Shown here piece after piece: positions 26,125 through 35,299 of a stretch of DNA of 61,243 nt. This DNA comes from Bacteroidaceae bacterium (GTDB lineage Bacteria > Bacteroidota > Bacteroidia > Bacteroidales > Bacteroidaceae). The stretch spans positions 1 to 61,243 of the forward strand of contig JAFRNY010000057.1 of the NCBI GenBank assembly GCA_017429945.1, written 5' to 3'. Positions within the stretch are counted from its first letter, which is position 1; the number at the start of each line of letters is the position of its first letter. Both the position numbers and the translations under genes were made by a program. Below the pieces are notes generated by a model. The model ran no database searches and was not told the origin of the DNA. It saw only the letters and a list, made by a program, of their open reading frames with translations.

Positions 26125-28197
26125 CTAGTGCTGGTCTTCATCATTGATAAGATCTGCAGGGATGAACTCAATATAGTCGAACAGTCCCTTGCCGGCCAAC
26201 ATCTGCACGAATCGCAGGTCGTGCTCTTCGTTCTCGGTGAACGAGAAAGTGCCAAGGATGTAGCGCAGGTCGGCCGAGGAGTTTCGTGCCGTTCCGAAGT
26301 AGGTGCCGTAGTCGTTGTGCCAGTTGGTGCCGACGTAGCTGTCAGGGGCCTTCATGAAGTTGCGGTTGCGCAACGACTTGTCGTTCTCGTAGCCGTAGGG
26401 GTCGTCGACGCTGTAGGTGGCGCCTCTCGAGAGCTGTTCGCCAGCGCTACCGTAGGTCTCGATGATATTGTAGTCCTGCTGCCAACCGATATCGCCTTCG
26501 AGAGCGTTGGCACGCATGTCGAGGGGAATGCCGCAGGGCGTGCCGTCGAAGTAGATTTGTGTGACGCCGGCTTCGGAGTTTGACTTGGCGGTGCCGTAGA
26601 CGTGGTAGCCGAAGCGAACCTCATACTTGCCAGCAGGGATGGGGCCTACGCGGAACGTCACATCGAAGAAGCCCATGGCGTTGAGCTCGTCGCCGTAGAG
26701 GTAGTGGTGGACGTTAGCCGCGAAGTATACCATGTAGATGCTGGGGCGCTGCTCCTCGAAGATGAGGTTCTTGCAATAGCCCGTGGGGATGTAGCGGTGC
26801 CACTGATTGTACTTGTTGGTATAGGCCACGACGTCGTTGGTCACGAGTTCGGGGAGGAACGTGCGCAGCTCCATACGTAGGCGGCGGTGCAGCACTTCGT
26901 TCTCGACATAGCTGTTGTAGGCCATCACGCGGTTGAGCTGGTGCAGGTATCCGTTCTGACAGTCCTTGTTGGAGTTGGCTGCCACGAAGTGAATGTAGCT
27001 CTGACTGTTAGCCATACCTGGCAGCCAGCAGGGGTTGTCGGTGGTGTTGATGATATTGTATTTCTGGCATTGAATGAGAGCGCCGGGTGCCATCGTAGGC
27101 CAGTATTGCTCGATGCGGTAGTTCTCGTCGCAGATCTCGGCCTTGCGCTCAAACCAGTCGTACTCCGAGACATAACCATATGTGGTCACGAAGTTGTCGG
27201 TGCGCACGGCAGCCTGCAGGAAATGGTATGCCACGAAGTGGTTCAGGGCGTTCTTCGGGTCCTTGCGGTCGGTGATGCTGAGGTCCACAGGCACGGCGCT
27301 GCCGTTGTCGATCATCTCTCCGTAGACAGCGCGGGCGTAGGCTTCCATGTCGTCGACCGACTTGATGCCGTCGATGCCTGCAGCCTGCGTGTACTTATCT
27401 TTCCAGCTCATGAGCAGTTCGTCGGGCTCGAGCAGCGCCGTCCAGCCATACTTACGCTGTTCGGGGTAGTGGGCACGGGTAGTGATGGCGCTGCCGTCGG
27501 GCAAGGTTGTAGGGGCCACGTAGTTCTCGTCCTCGATGAGCATCATCTTTGCGTCCAAGCCTGTAGCAGCAAGGGCCTCACCGTAAATGTCATACTGCCC
27601 GTTGGTCTTAATGAGGTTTGGCAGCAGGTCGTTGTTACCCTCGATGACGTGGTCGATTATGTGCACCACGCCATTGATCATCTCGCCGTTGGCATCGATG
27701 ATGTTAGCCTCCTCATTAATGAGCCAAGCCGTGCTGGCGGCATTTTCGGGGAAATGTACGATGATGTAGCGGCCCACCATGTTCTTGGTGGGAATAGCGC
27801 CTTCCTCAAAGTCGAAGGTTGTGTAGGCCTTCGTGGCATTAGTCTCGCCGTCGATGATGTGGTAGAAGACCAGTTTGCGCAGGTCCTTGGCGTTGAGCGT
27901 ATCTACGTCCATAGGATTGACACCGTCGCCCTTCTCCATATAATAGGCACGCATGGCCGCATTGGTGGGCACAAAAATGGTGTACTTGCCATATGACTCC
28001 ATCAGTGGCCAGGCCTCAGCTTTCTCCAGCACATGGATGAACTCTGAATACTCGTCCTGATGGTTCAACAGGAAGTCAGCAATCTTCTCGCCGGTGAACG
28101 TCGTGTAGCTGTCGCCCACGTCGTCGGAGTCGAAGCAACTTACTGCCAGCAAAGTGAAGCTCATGCAGAAGATAGCGGATAACAGATGATGTTTCAT
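26125..28197 (-). CDS. FAS1 (fasciclin) domain lipoprotein, 690 aa, first gene of the SusCD unit
   Basis: Lipoprotein signal MKHHLLSAIFCMSFTLLAVSC. FAS1 unit 1 is about 35-190 ('IADFLLNHQDEYSEFIHVLEK', 'KYTIFVPTNAAMRAYY', 'MINGVVHIIDHVIEG'). FAS1 unit 2 is about 195-440 ('QNGYLHQLNRVMAYN'). A C-terminal beta-sandwich of about 250 residues ('GPIPAGKYEVRFGYHVYG', 'TQIYFDGTPCGIPLDMR') resembles carbohydrate-binding modules and ends 'LFDYIEFIPADLI'. First gene after the 345-bp control region carrying the tandem inverted repeats, hence likely the promoter-proximal gene of the PUL. Function beyond surface attachment or binding is inferred. Confidence 0.84.
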   Translation of the reverse strand: MKHHLLSAIFCMSFTLLAVSCFDSDDVGDSYTTFTGEKIADFLLNHQDEYSEFIHVLEKAEAWPLMESYGKYTIFVPTNAAMRAYYMEKGDGVNPMDVDTLNAKDLRKLVFYHIIDGETNATKAYTTFDFEEGAIPTKNMVGRYIIVHFPENAASTAWLINEEANIIDANGEMINGVVHIIDHVIEGNNDLLPNLIKTNGQYDIYGEALAATGLDAKMMLIEDENYVAPTTLPDGSAITTRAHYPEQRKYGWTALLEPDELLMSWKDKYTQAAGIDGIKSVDDMEAYARAVYGEMIDNGSAVPVDLSITDRKDPKNALNHFVAYHFLQAAVRTDNFVTTYGYVSEYDWFERKAEICDENYRIEQYWPTMAPGALIQCQKYNIINTTDNPCWLPGMANSQSYIHFVAANSNKDCQNGYLHQLNRVMAYNSYVENEVLHRRLRMELRTFLPELVTNDVVAYTNKYNQWHRYIPTGYCKNLIFEEQRPSIYMVYFAANVHHYLYGDELNAMGFFDVTFRVGPIPAGKYEVRFGYHVYGTAKSNSEAGVTQIYFDGTPCGIPLDMRANALEGDIGWQQDYNIIETYGSAGEQLSRGATYSVDDPYGYENDKSLRNRNFMKAPDSYVGTNWHNDYGTYFGTARNSSADLRYILGTFSFTENEEHDLRFVQMLAGKGLFDYIEFIPADLINDEDQH

Positions 28198-28320
28198 TGT
28201 AGTTTATGATGTAGTATTTTAGTCCCTTTTTTCTTTATATTACGCATGTACTTGCGATTACACCTAATGAAAAGCAAAAAAAGTTGCTATGGTACAGTAT
28301 TACATACGGTTGAAAGCTAT

Positions 28321-28358
28321 ATATCGCACAGTGATATTTATATATCACACAGTGATAT
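28321..28358. promoter_or_regulatory. Tandem 17-bp inverted repeats, candidate operator
   Basis: ATATCGC-ACA-GTGATAT at 28321-28337 and ATATCAC-ACA-GTGATAT at 28342-28358. The second is a perfect 7-bp inverted repeat and the first has one mismatch. Start-to-start distance is 21 bp, two helical turns, so both sites face the same side of the DNA. They lie 124-161 bp upstream of the first FAS1 gene. A dimeric or AraC-type regulator site is the likeliest meaning. Confidence 0.5.
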
Positions 28359-28472
28359 GTAGGATTCATGCGTAAGGATGCATGTGTGCGTGCAGGACTT
28401 TCAGGCCGCATGTGCAGGATTATCCGGATTTGCCCTTGCATGGACGGTCTTACTTGAGTGCAATAGCAGCAA

Positions 28473-28505
28473 CAAGGGAGCCGCCTCACCGAGGCGGCTC
28501 CCTTG
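28473..28505 (-). terminator. Strong hairpin after the sigma/lyase unit
   Basis: Perfect 15-bp stem (CAAGGGAGCCGCCTC, loop ACC, GAGGCGGCTCCCTTG), 38 bp after the stop of the 1316-aa gene. The minus-strand tail (TTGCTGCTATT) is only weakly T-rich, but the stem is very stable. Confidence 0.7.
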
Positions 28506-28542
28506 CTATAGAGTAGAACCAAAATGTTCTGGCGCGTGAAAC

Positions 28543-31500
28543 TTACTTCACGAATACCTTCTTACCATTGATGATATAGACGCCGGCAGCCGTGGGCTTG
28601 CTGATGCGACGGCCCTGGAGATCGAAGATGCCGCTGACGGCGGTCTTCTCGCTGTCGATGCCACTGATGCCGTCGCCGCTGCCGTTGAGTTCAGCGAGCA
28701 GGGCCTCGAGGCTCTTGGCCGAGCCCATGCGGGTGATGGTGAAGTTGGTGGTGTCGCTGCCGATGAGAGTGAAGTTGGGGTTGGTGATAGTGAGGTTGGT
28801 AGCCTCTGTGAGAGCTGCGCGGAAGTTGTCCTTGGTGGCGCCGTCGAACTTGTTGCCGCTGTCGCCCTGGTAGTAAGCTACGTTGGCGTTGCGTGCGCTG
28901 AGGTCGAAATAGACGAGGAAACCTTCCTCACCGATGGTGTGCTCGGTGTTGCTGGCATTACCGCGCAGGTGCTGCTCGTTGACGACGGCAGTCTCGCTGA
29001 AGGCAGCCACGGTGGTGGTGTAGCCGAACTTCATGTCACCGTAGTTCTGCGTCACGCCTGAAGCGAAGGCGGTAGGCACAGCTACATAGAACACAATCTT
29101 GTGGTCGCCGAGGTAGAAGCTCTCGGTCGGGTTCTTGATGTCGCAGCGCTTGGCGTTGTCGCTTCCGGCGGTGGCAGTCATCACGTTGTCGGCCACGGTC
29201 ACGGTGCCTCCGTTGCGGCTGGAAACCCAGTTGGTGGAGAGGGTCCAGTAGTTCACGTCGTCGATGCGCTCGGCCTCTTCGTAGTTGCCTTCGAGGTAGT
29301 AGAGCTCGATCTCGGTAGCGGTGAGCGGGTTGCCGCCGTTGTCGCCGCGGACAGCGATGTAGGTGAACTTCTCGCCATTGGTGTTGGAGAACGTTACAGA
29401 ACGCTCATCGGCATTCTTGTCGATAGCTCCGTTGAAGCTGGTGTGCTGCCAGAGGCCGCCGCCGTTGAAGACGTAGTTGCCATAGGCATCCTTCGTGACG
29501 TCGAGGTCGTCGGCGGTGTAGAACAGTACGTTCGTAGCGTATTCGTTGCCGCCGTCAGCGGTGTTATAGTAGACCTTGAAGCTCTGGAAATCCTTCAGGC
29601 CCTCTGGCAGGGCGATGACGTAGTAGACGTTGGCGCGGCCGTTGGTGAGCACGGCGTCGGTGTTGCCGTCGGTGAGTTCGCCGATCTGGGTCGTATAGGT
29701 GGCTGTCTCGTCGCCGTTGTCGCCATTGTAAGCTTTCATGAAGTCAGCCAGGTACTTCACCTTGATGACCTCCTTAGGCTGCTGCTCTTCGCCGGGCTTG
29801 TCCTCGAAGGTGCCGTCATCGTAGTAGTAGAGCTCAATCTCCGTGGCGTTGAGCGGGTTGCCGGCATTGTCGCCGCGCAGTGCGATGTAGGCCACGTTCT
29901 CCTTATTGGTGTTGGTGATGGTGACTACGCTGTTTGCTGCATCGTTCTCTACAGAACCTGAGAATGCTGTGTGCTGCCAGAGGCCTCCGCAGTTGGGCAC
30001 ATAGTTTGCGAAGTTGTCGCTGGCGATGTCGAGCTCGTCGGAGGTGTAGAAGAAGACGTTCGTAGAATAGTCATTGCCGGAATTTTTGTAGTAGACCTTC
30101 AGGCTCTGGAACTTGCGGATAGCCTCGGGGATGGCCAGGACGTAGTAAACGTCGGAGGTTCCGGAGGTGAGCGTCGTGACCACGTCGCCGTCGGTAAGCT
30201 GCTTGATGGGATCGAGGTAGACTTCCGTGAGGTCGCCGTTGGCGGAGTTCATGGCCTTGATGTACTGTCCGAGGTACTGAACCTTCTTGACTTCATACTG
30301 AGGAGCTTCGTAGACAGGGCTTTCGGGCAGCGATGCCACTACGGCAGCAATCTGCTCGGCGGTAAAGCTCTCCTCGGGAATCTCATCGACACTCTCGTAC
30401 GGACGGATCCAGTCGAACATGAGGGCTTGCTTCGTGCTCTGGAAGGCATTGCTGATGCCCATGTACTGAGCGGAGTAGCCTACCTGACCTACGGTGTAGC
30501 CGCAGTCGGTCAGGCGCCAGTAGTAGACGTCGCCCTTGTGGCCGGCGGCGTTGGCAATGGTGAGCTTAGGCTCTACGCCGCCCTTCTTGATGAAGAACGA
30601 TAACGACCAGCTCGAGAGGTCGACGCTCTCATCTGTAGGAGCCATCTTGATAGCGATGTAGGGGCAGTAGATGGGGTTGAGGATGACGAGGTAGGTGGAG
30701 TCGCGAACCTGATCGATGGGGTCGCGCGAAGCCTTGTTGGCATACTGGCCGTTCTCGCGGCAGATGCCGGCGCCGTTGTTGGCTGAGGTCAGGATGCTGT
30801 TCTCGTCGATGGCGGGCACGAGGGGCGTCTGTGCGAGGGTGTCCTCATTAGCATAGTAGGGGTTGTCGACGGAGATGGTCATGATGCCGTCGGTCTGGCC
30901 CACGCGAGTGTACATACGCCACTTGTTCAGACGCCAGCCTTCGACGATATTACCGGCGTTGAGGCCGAACTTGTCGCCATACTCGTCGGTGACTTTCTTG
31001 GCGGCTTCGTTGAACTCCCAGCCCTTGAAGTTGACGGCAGCCTCCTCCTCATTCTTTTGATACTCCGAAGGAGTGAGCATGAAGGTGTAGGGGATAATCT
31101 CCTCAAACGACTCGTACTCGGGGAACTCCTCGGTGGTAGAGAGCGAACCATCGTCGGCAAGGTAGTAGAAATAGTTGCCGGCCTTGAGGTCGTAGAGGGC
31201 ATCGTCGCCTTCGCTGTAGCGCTTGGTGAAGACGAACTTGGCAGGGTTGCTTTCGGTGACTTGCTTGGCATCGACGAGCATCAGCGTAGAACCAGTCTGG
31301 ATGACGACACCGTCAGCCGTTGAGAGCATGTAGGCCTGCTGACCATTGACGACATCGCTCTTGGCTACGGAGAAGGACACAGCCTCGTCGGGCAGACAGC
31401 TCTGCAGGACGTAGCCAGTGTAGTTGCCCACGGTGGTCTTCTCTGAAGCGAGCTTCAGACCGTTCTCCTGCGAAGCTGTGGTGATGGTGCAGTAGAACTC

Positions 31501-32493
31501 GTTCTCGCCGAGCTTATAGGTGATATTGCCCATGAATGCTTCGGTGGCAGCGGTGAGCTTGGCTCCGGCTTCAGCCAGCTGAGCCTCGTCGGTGACGTTG
31601 CCGTCGAGCAGAGCCTGAGCAGCTGTGATGGTTGCCTGCAGTTCGGCTACGGCTTCAGCATCGCTCATTGCAAATTCATCAACGTAGGCCTGAGCCTCGG
31701 CAATACCGCGCTCCAGGTCGAGCTGCTTGTCGTTGTAGGTGCTGTTCTTGAGCAGAACACCGTAGATCTCAACCTCAGAGAGATAGAAATAGTTCGACCA
31801 GTCGTAAACGGCAAGATAGCGGTACTTGGCATGGTTGCCGGCCTTGAGGGTGGCGGTGTAGGAGCCAGGCTCGTTCTCCGAAGGGTTCTCGGTGCCAGTC
31901 ATCCAGTTGTTGACAAAGGTGACGTTTGAGCCGAAGTCCTGATTCGAGCCATTGGTGCGAAGCAGACGGGCCTTGGCGTCGTTGAATGTCTGGTTTGTGT
32001 ACTTAGCCTCAACGCAGTCTTCAGTGAAATCGCCGTCGGCTGTGGGGCCGGCGAAGGCTACGAAGACGGTGCCCTGCTGGTGGCGATTGTAGTAGCCATC
32101 GTTGTAGAGCACGATCTTTTGGAAATCGATACCTTTCTCGCCGAAGTCAAAGATAAGGAAGCTTTGGTTGGGGCCGACGTAGTTCTCTCCATCGTAGTCG
32201 CCGACGTTGGAACTCTCAATGCCGCGGCAGTCGGTGAACTTGCCGTCGTAGGCATACTGGATGCGAGGATAAGGGTCGGCAAACACGTCGTTGCCATCCT
32301 CATCGACGCCAATCTTCAAAGGCTCAAGAGCCTGATAGTTGCCGGCTCTCATGTAGTAGATCTTGCAGACATCGGGGTCTCCAAGGTTGAGCTTGTACTT
32401 CGCCAGGGCATCGCCTGCCAAAGCATCCTGCGATGTCAGTGCCAACAGGCATAGTGCCATGCCTGAGAGCAAATTACGTAGAATGTGTCTCAT
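28543..32493 (-). CDS. Large secreted multidomain protein, glycan-binding-like, 1316 aa
   Basis: Signal peptide MRHILRNLLSGMALCLLALTSQDALA. The N-terminal third looks like a discoidin-type sandwich ('RIQYAYDGKFTDC', 'FDFGEKGIDFQKIVLYNDG', 'YFYLSEVEIYG'), followed by a helical FIVAR-like hairpin ('LQATITAAQALLDGN', 'AGAKLTAATEAF'). The middle is unassigned. Two tandem homologous modules of about 160 residues follow ('KVQYLGQYIKAM...EIELYYYDDG' and 'KVKYLADFMKAY...EIELYYLEGN'), sharing 'GGLWQHT.F.G' and 'A.RGDN.GNPL.ATEIELYY'. The end is 'GIFDLQGRRISKP...GVYIINGKKVFVK', the short sorting-like tail of this group. No catalytic motif recognised; a surface glycan-binding or scaffold role is inference. 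Confidence 0.75.
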   Translation of the reverse strand: MRHILRNLLSGMALCLLALTSQDALAGDALAKYKLNLGDPDVCKIYYMRAGNYQALEPLKIGVDEDGNDVFADPYPRIQYAYDGKFTDCRGIESSNVGDYDGENYVGPNQSFLIFDFGEKGIDFQKIVLYNDGYYNRHQQGTVFVAFAGPTADGDFTEDCVEAKYTNQTFNDAKARLLRTNGSNQDFGSNVTFVNNWMTGTENPSENEPGSYTATLKAGNHAKYRYLAVYDWSNYFYLSEVEIYGVLLKNSTYNDKQLDLERGIAEAQAYVDEFAMSDAEAVAELQATITAAQALLDGNVTDEAQLAEAGAKLTAATEAFMGNITYKLGENEFYCTITTASQENGLKLASEKTTVGNYTGYVLQSCLPDEAVSFSVAKSDVVNGQQAYMLSTADGVVIQTGSTLMLVDAKQVTESNPAKFVFTKRYSEGDDALYDLKAGNYFYYLADDGSLSTTEEFPEYESFEEIIPYTFMLTPSEYQKNEEEAAVNFKGWEFNEAAKKVTDEYGDKFGLNAGNIVEGWRLNKWRMYTRVGQTDGIMTISVDNPYYANEDTLAQTPLVPAIDENSILTSANNGAGICRENGQYANKASRDPIDQVRDSTYLVILNPIYCPYIAIKMAPTDESVDLSSWSLSFFIKKGGVEPKLTIANAAGHKGDVYYWRLTDCGYTVGQVGYSAQYMGISNAFQSTKQALMFDWIRPYESVDEIPEESFTAEQIAAVVASLPESPVYEAPQYEVKKVQYLGQYIKAMNSANGDLTEVYLDPIKQLTDGDVVTTLTSGTSDVYYVLAIPEAIRKFQSLKVYYKNSGNDYSTNVFFYTSDELDIASDNFANYVPNCGGLWQHTAFSGSVENDAANSVVTITNTNKENVAYIALRGDNAGNPLNATEIELYYYDDGTFEDKPGEEQQPKEVIKVKYLADFMKAYNGDNGDETATYTTQIGELTDGNTDAVLTNGRANVYYVIALPEGLKDFQSFKVYYNTADGGNEYATNVLFYTADDLDVTKDAYGNYVFNGGGLWQHTSFNGAIDKNADERSVTFSNTNGEKFTYIAVRGDNGGNPLTATEIELYYLEGNYEEAERIDDVNYWTLSTNWVSSRNGGTVTVADNVMTATAGSDNAKRCDIKNPTESFYLGDHKIVFYVAVPTAFASGVTQNYGDMKFGYTTTVAAFSETAVVNEQHLRGNASNTEHTIGEEGFLVYFDLSARNANVAYYQGDSGNKFDGATKDNFRAALTEATNLTITNPNFTLIGSDTTNFTITRMGSAKSLEALLAELNGSGDGISGIDSEKTAVSGIFDLQGRRISKPTAAGVYIINGKKVFVK

Positions 32494-32538
32494 AATGATT
32501 GTTGTTAATAAAGTTAGTTAATAGAATTAGTTGAACAC

Positions 32539-35283
32539 TTATTTACGGATATATATCTTGCGCCGGCCTGTGATGTACAGACCGGAGCGCGTAGGGAAAA
32601 CGCGGCGACCCTGCAAGTCATAGACGGCCTGCGAAGCAAGAGGAGCACGGGCCGCCTGAAGAGCATCGATGACGTCTGACTCGGGGGCGCTGAGCTCAAG
32701 GCGCGTGAGGTACGACGCTTTCGTTGCTATGCCGTTGGCCCAGTAGTCGATGCCGGCAGTGCGCTCGTTGGTGATGGCGAAGGTGTTGGTCTTGCCGGGC
32801 AGCAGATGGGCACTTACGTCCCAAGGCTGGTCGTAGGTGGCGTTGATGTCGAGCTGAGTGCCGTCGGGGCACACAAGCTTGAGGTTGGTGCGGTTGTAGT
32901 TGTGGGTCTTGTAAGGATGTACGAAAACGGCTTTCTGATAGCGCGGCTCGGCAGGCACATCGACGGTCCACGTGTCGGGGTGGTCGGCGCGGGCATAGGC
33001 GCTGCCGGCGCCGGCCGTCGAGGTGGCAATGGTGGCTATGATGGTCTCGCCATCGGAGGGGTGCTGCAGCGCAGTGACCTCGACGGCATGAGCGGGCATG
33101 ATGAAGGTGCAACCGCCGGCAGTAGCCACGGCGCTGAGCTTGGCATCAACCGTAGGGTCGTAGATGATGATCGAACCCGGCACTACGCTCTCGCTGGCCG
33201 TGGCGGCTACAGACTGACCCTCGGCAGCCTGAGTAGGGCACGTCACGCCCTCGGGGACGGTGATATCGTAGGCTTGGATGTCAGCCTTGTAGGTCAAGGT
33301 GCTGAGTTTGACCTCAGAACCTTCGCCCTGAATCAGGATCTTGGCGACGTGTACGCCAGCCTTGAGCGTCTGTGCGCGCCACGAGCTCTCGGAGTATGCG
33401 CCATGTGTGTCTTCACTGAAGATATCGTCGCACTCCTCATTATCTATATATAATGTGATCATCGGGGAGTTCTCATCGGTGAGGTAACGCAGCGTGAAGG
33501 TGTAGTCGCCTGCGGCCGGGACGTTGATGGTGTAGGTGAGCCATTCCTGATTGGCGAGCACAGCCACATAGTTGCCATCGCCTTCCTCGACCTTCACGGT
33601 GCCGTCGGGACGGTAGGCGCTGACAGAGGTGTTGGCGGTCTGATAGGTGCGGCCGTTGCCGTCGGCGGCAAAATAGTCGTAGTCGGCACAGCGGATGGTC
33701 TCGAACGGCTGGTGGATGCCCATGACGCGACTGCCACTTTGGAACGAGACAGGGTCGCCCACCATATAGTCCTCGCGATGCTTGCTCAGCGTGCCCCAGC
33801 CGCACCACTCATAGTAGTGGCCGCTGTCCATACCCCAGTTCTCGGTCTTGTACTTGGCGATCATATAGTCGCGGTAGCGCTTGAGCCACGGCATCTCGGA
33901 GAGCGGCAGGCCCATACGTACGTTGTAGTGGGCCAAAGCCATCTCGCGGCAGCCGCTGGAGCCGAGGCGGTCGCCGGCGTCGGCTGTGGTAAGGTCTTTA
34001 TAGAACACGCGGCCGCAGCGGTCCCACGTCTGATAGAATGTGTCGGGGCTCTCAGGCTCCACATTCTTCGACAGGTCGGCCATGCGGGGATCCCAGTTGG
34101 CAAAATTGGGGTGCGACGAGGGCGCACGCACGCTCCAGGCCTTGGGCGTCCACACGCCGTCCCAGTCCTTGTCGTTCATATAGCTGGAGTAATCGTTGAT
34201 GGCAGTAGTGTTTACTCGGAAACTGTACTCTATGCCCTTGAGAATTCGGTTGTCAAGGGCGCCCCAGAGGTCCTCGCCCTGATTCCAGCACTGCTCGGCA
34301 ATATTGGCATACATCATAACACCGCAGAGCGTGTGGCCCTGGTCGCGACACGATTCCTGGCACTGACCGTTCTTGAAGATGTAATATTGCAGTTGCTCGC
34401 TGTAGCCGTAGTTGCGGACATAAGAGGGGTCGCTCTCCTTGACAACGGTCGACGTGGGCCAGGCAAACAGATAAGCCGTGTTGTCGATATTGCCAAAGGG
34501 CTGATGGCCGTAGCCGGGGCCCGACTTGTAGTCGACGTCGTCGTAGTTCTCGAAATGCTGCCACTGGTTGCCGCTGAGGTACTGATAGGCGCGGTCGAAG
34601 ATGACGTCGTTGTCGAGGTAGACGCCCATGGCCAGCAGCGCGCGGGCTGCAAACATACCCTGGTTGCCGAAGCGGCCGGAGTCGAAGTTGTAGCAGTTCC
34701 AATAGAAGGTGATGCCATTCTTGCTCTCATCGGTAGAGGCATATTTAACGAAAAGGTCCTCCGTCGTAGAGAAGTAAGGATAGGTGAGCATATCCTTGAA
34801 GCGCTGCTGGTCGGCGGCAGCCCAGCCAGGGTAGTCGCGCAAGAGCTCGGCAGCCTCGATGAGGAGGTTGATCTTGCCGTTGTCGAGCGGGCCGGTGCCT
34901 CGCGAGCTGGTGTTGGTGTAGTAGCTGTTGGCATTGATGAACTGCACAGCCTTGTCGGCATACTTAGTCTCGCCCGTGAGCACATACATCAGTGCAAGGT
35001 CGTGGGCGCGGCGGCCGTCGATGCCCACGGTGCCATTGAACTGCCCCTCCTTGATCTGCGTTCCACGCTGCGTCACCGAAGCCGAGGCGTTGCTGTAAGA
35101 GCTGTTCTTCAGAGCCGTGAAAGCGCTGTAATAAGGCTCCTGCTTGGCGGCGATGAGCGAGCGCATGCGGTCGATATCGGCCTGCGTGTAGGAGATGCCC
35201 GGGTGCACGAAGGTGCGGCCGGCCAAGGCTGCCTGCAAGCAGCACACGACTGCCACAATAACTATTATAATTCTCTTTTTCAT
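32539..35283 (-). CDS. Polysaccharide lyase of the alginate-lyase fold with CBM6-like module
   Basis: 914 aa, signal peptide MKKRIIIVIVAVVCCLQAALA. An (alpha/alpha)-toroid lyase domain about 25-480, with 'HPGISYTQADIDRMRSLI', 'RAHDLALMYVLTGETKYADKA', 'NFDSGRFGNQGMFAARALLAMG' and the family-type 'NGQCQESCRDQGHTLCG'. A CBM6-like sandwich covers about 530-680 ('GDGNYVAVLANQEWLTYTINVP'), then repeat-like beta domains and the tail 'VYDLQGRRV...GLYITGRRKIYIRK'. The fold is that of Pfam Alginate_lyase (PL5/PL17/PL38-like); the exact family and uronate are not decidable here. It would cut uronic-acid glycans by beta-elimination and supply the unsaturated ends removed by GH88. Follows the small 68-aa gene by 16 bp. 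Confidence 0.8.
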   Translation of the reverse strand: MKKRIIIVIVAVVCCLQAALAGRTFVHPGISYTQADIDRMRSLIAAKQEPYYSAFTALKNSSYSNASASVTQRGTQIKEGQFNGTVGIDGRRAHDLALMYVLTGETKYADKAVQFINANSYYTNTSSRGTGPLDNGKINLLIEAAELLRDYPGWAAADQQRFKDMLTYPYFSTTEDLFVKYASTDESKNGITFYWNCYNFDSGRFGNQGMFAARALLAMGVYLDNDVIFDRAYQYLSGNQWQHFENYDDVDYKSGPGYGHQPFGNIDNTAYLFAWPTSTVVKESDPSYVRNYGYSEQLQYYIFKNGQCQESCRDQGHTLCGVMMYANIAEQCWNQGEDLWGALDNRILKGIEYSFRVNTTAINDYSSYMNDKDWDGVWTPKAWSVRAPSSHPNFANWDPRMADLSKNVEPESPDTFYQTWDRCGRVFYKDLTTADAGDRLGSSGCREMALAHYNVRMGLPLSEMPWLKRYRDYMIAKYKTENWGMDSGHYYEWCGWGTLSKHREDYMVGDPVSFQSGSRVMGIHQPFETIRCADYDYFAADGNGRTYQTANTSVSAYRPDGTVKVEEGDGNYVAVLANQEWLTYTINVPAAGDYTFTLRYLTDENSPMITLYIDNEECDDIFSEDTHGAYSESSWRAQTLKAGVHVAKILIQGEGSEVKLSTLTYKADIQAYDITVPEGVTCPTQAAEGQSVAATASESVVPGSIIIYDPTVDAKLSAVATAGGCTFIMPAHAVEVTALQHPSDGETIIATIATSTAGAGSAYARADHPDTWTVDVPAEPRYQKAVFVHPYKTHNYNRTNLKLVCPDGTQLDINATYDQPWDVSAHLLPGKTNTFAITNERTAGIDYWANGIATKASYLTRLELSAPESDVIDALQAARAPLASQAVYDLQGRRVFPTRSGLYITGRRKIYIRK

Positions 35284-35299
35284 AACTGTCGGATTAATG

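Larger units (their letters stand above)
28198..28542. other. 345-bp intergenic control region of the PUL
   Basis: No credible gene. It holds a terminator hairpin (28473-28505) for the upstream unit, a stretch of loosely repeated GCATGTG/GTGCAGGA words, two inverted repeats 21 bp apart (28321-28358), and about 120 bp of AT-rich leader before the FAS1 start. No perfect TAnnTTTGC box was found on the minus strand; the closest is ACTTTTTTTGC around 28274-28284. Confidence 0.6.

Noticed and set aside
28235-28522. 95-codon frame in the PUL control region
   Set aside because: It crosses the terminator hairpin and the inverted repeats and shows no protein-like pattern.
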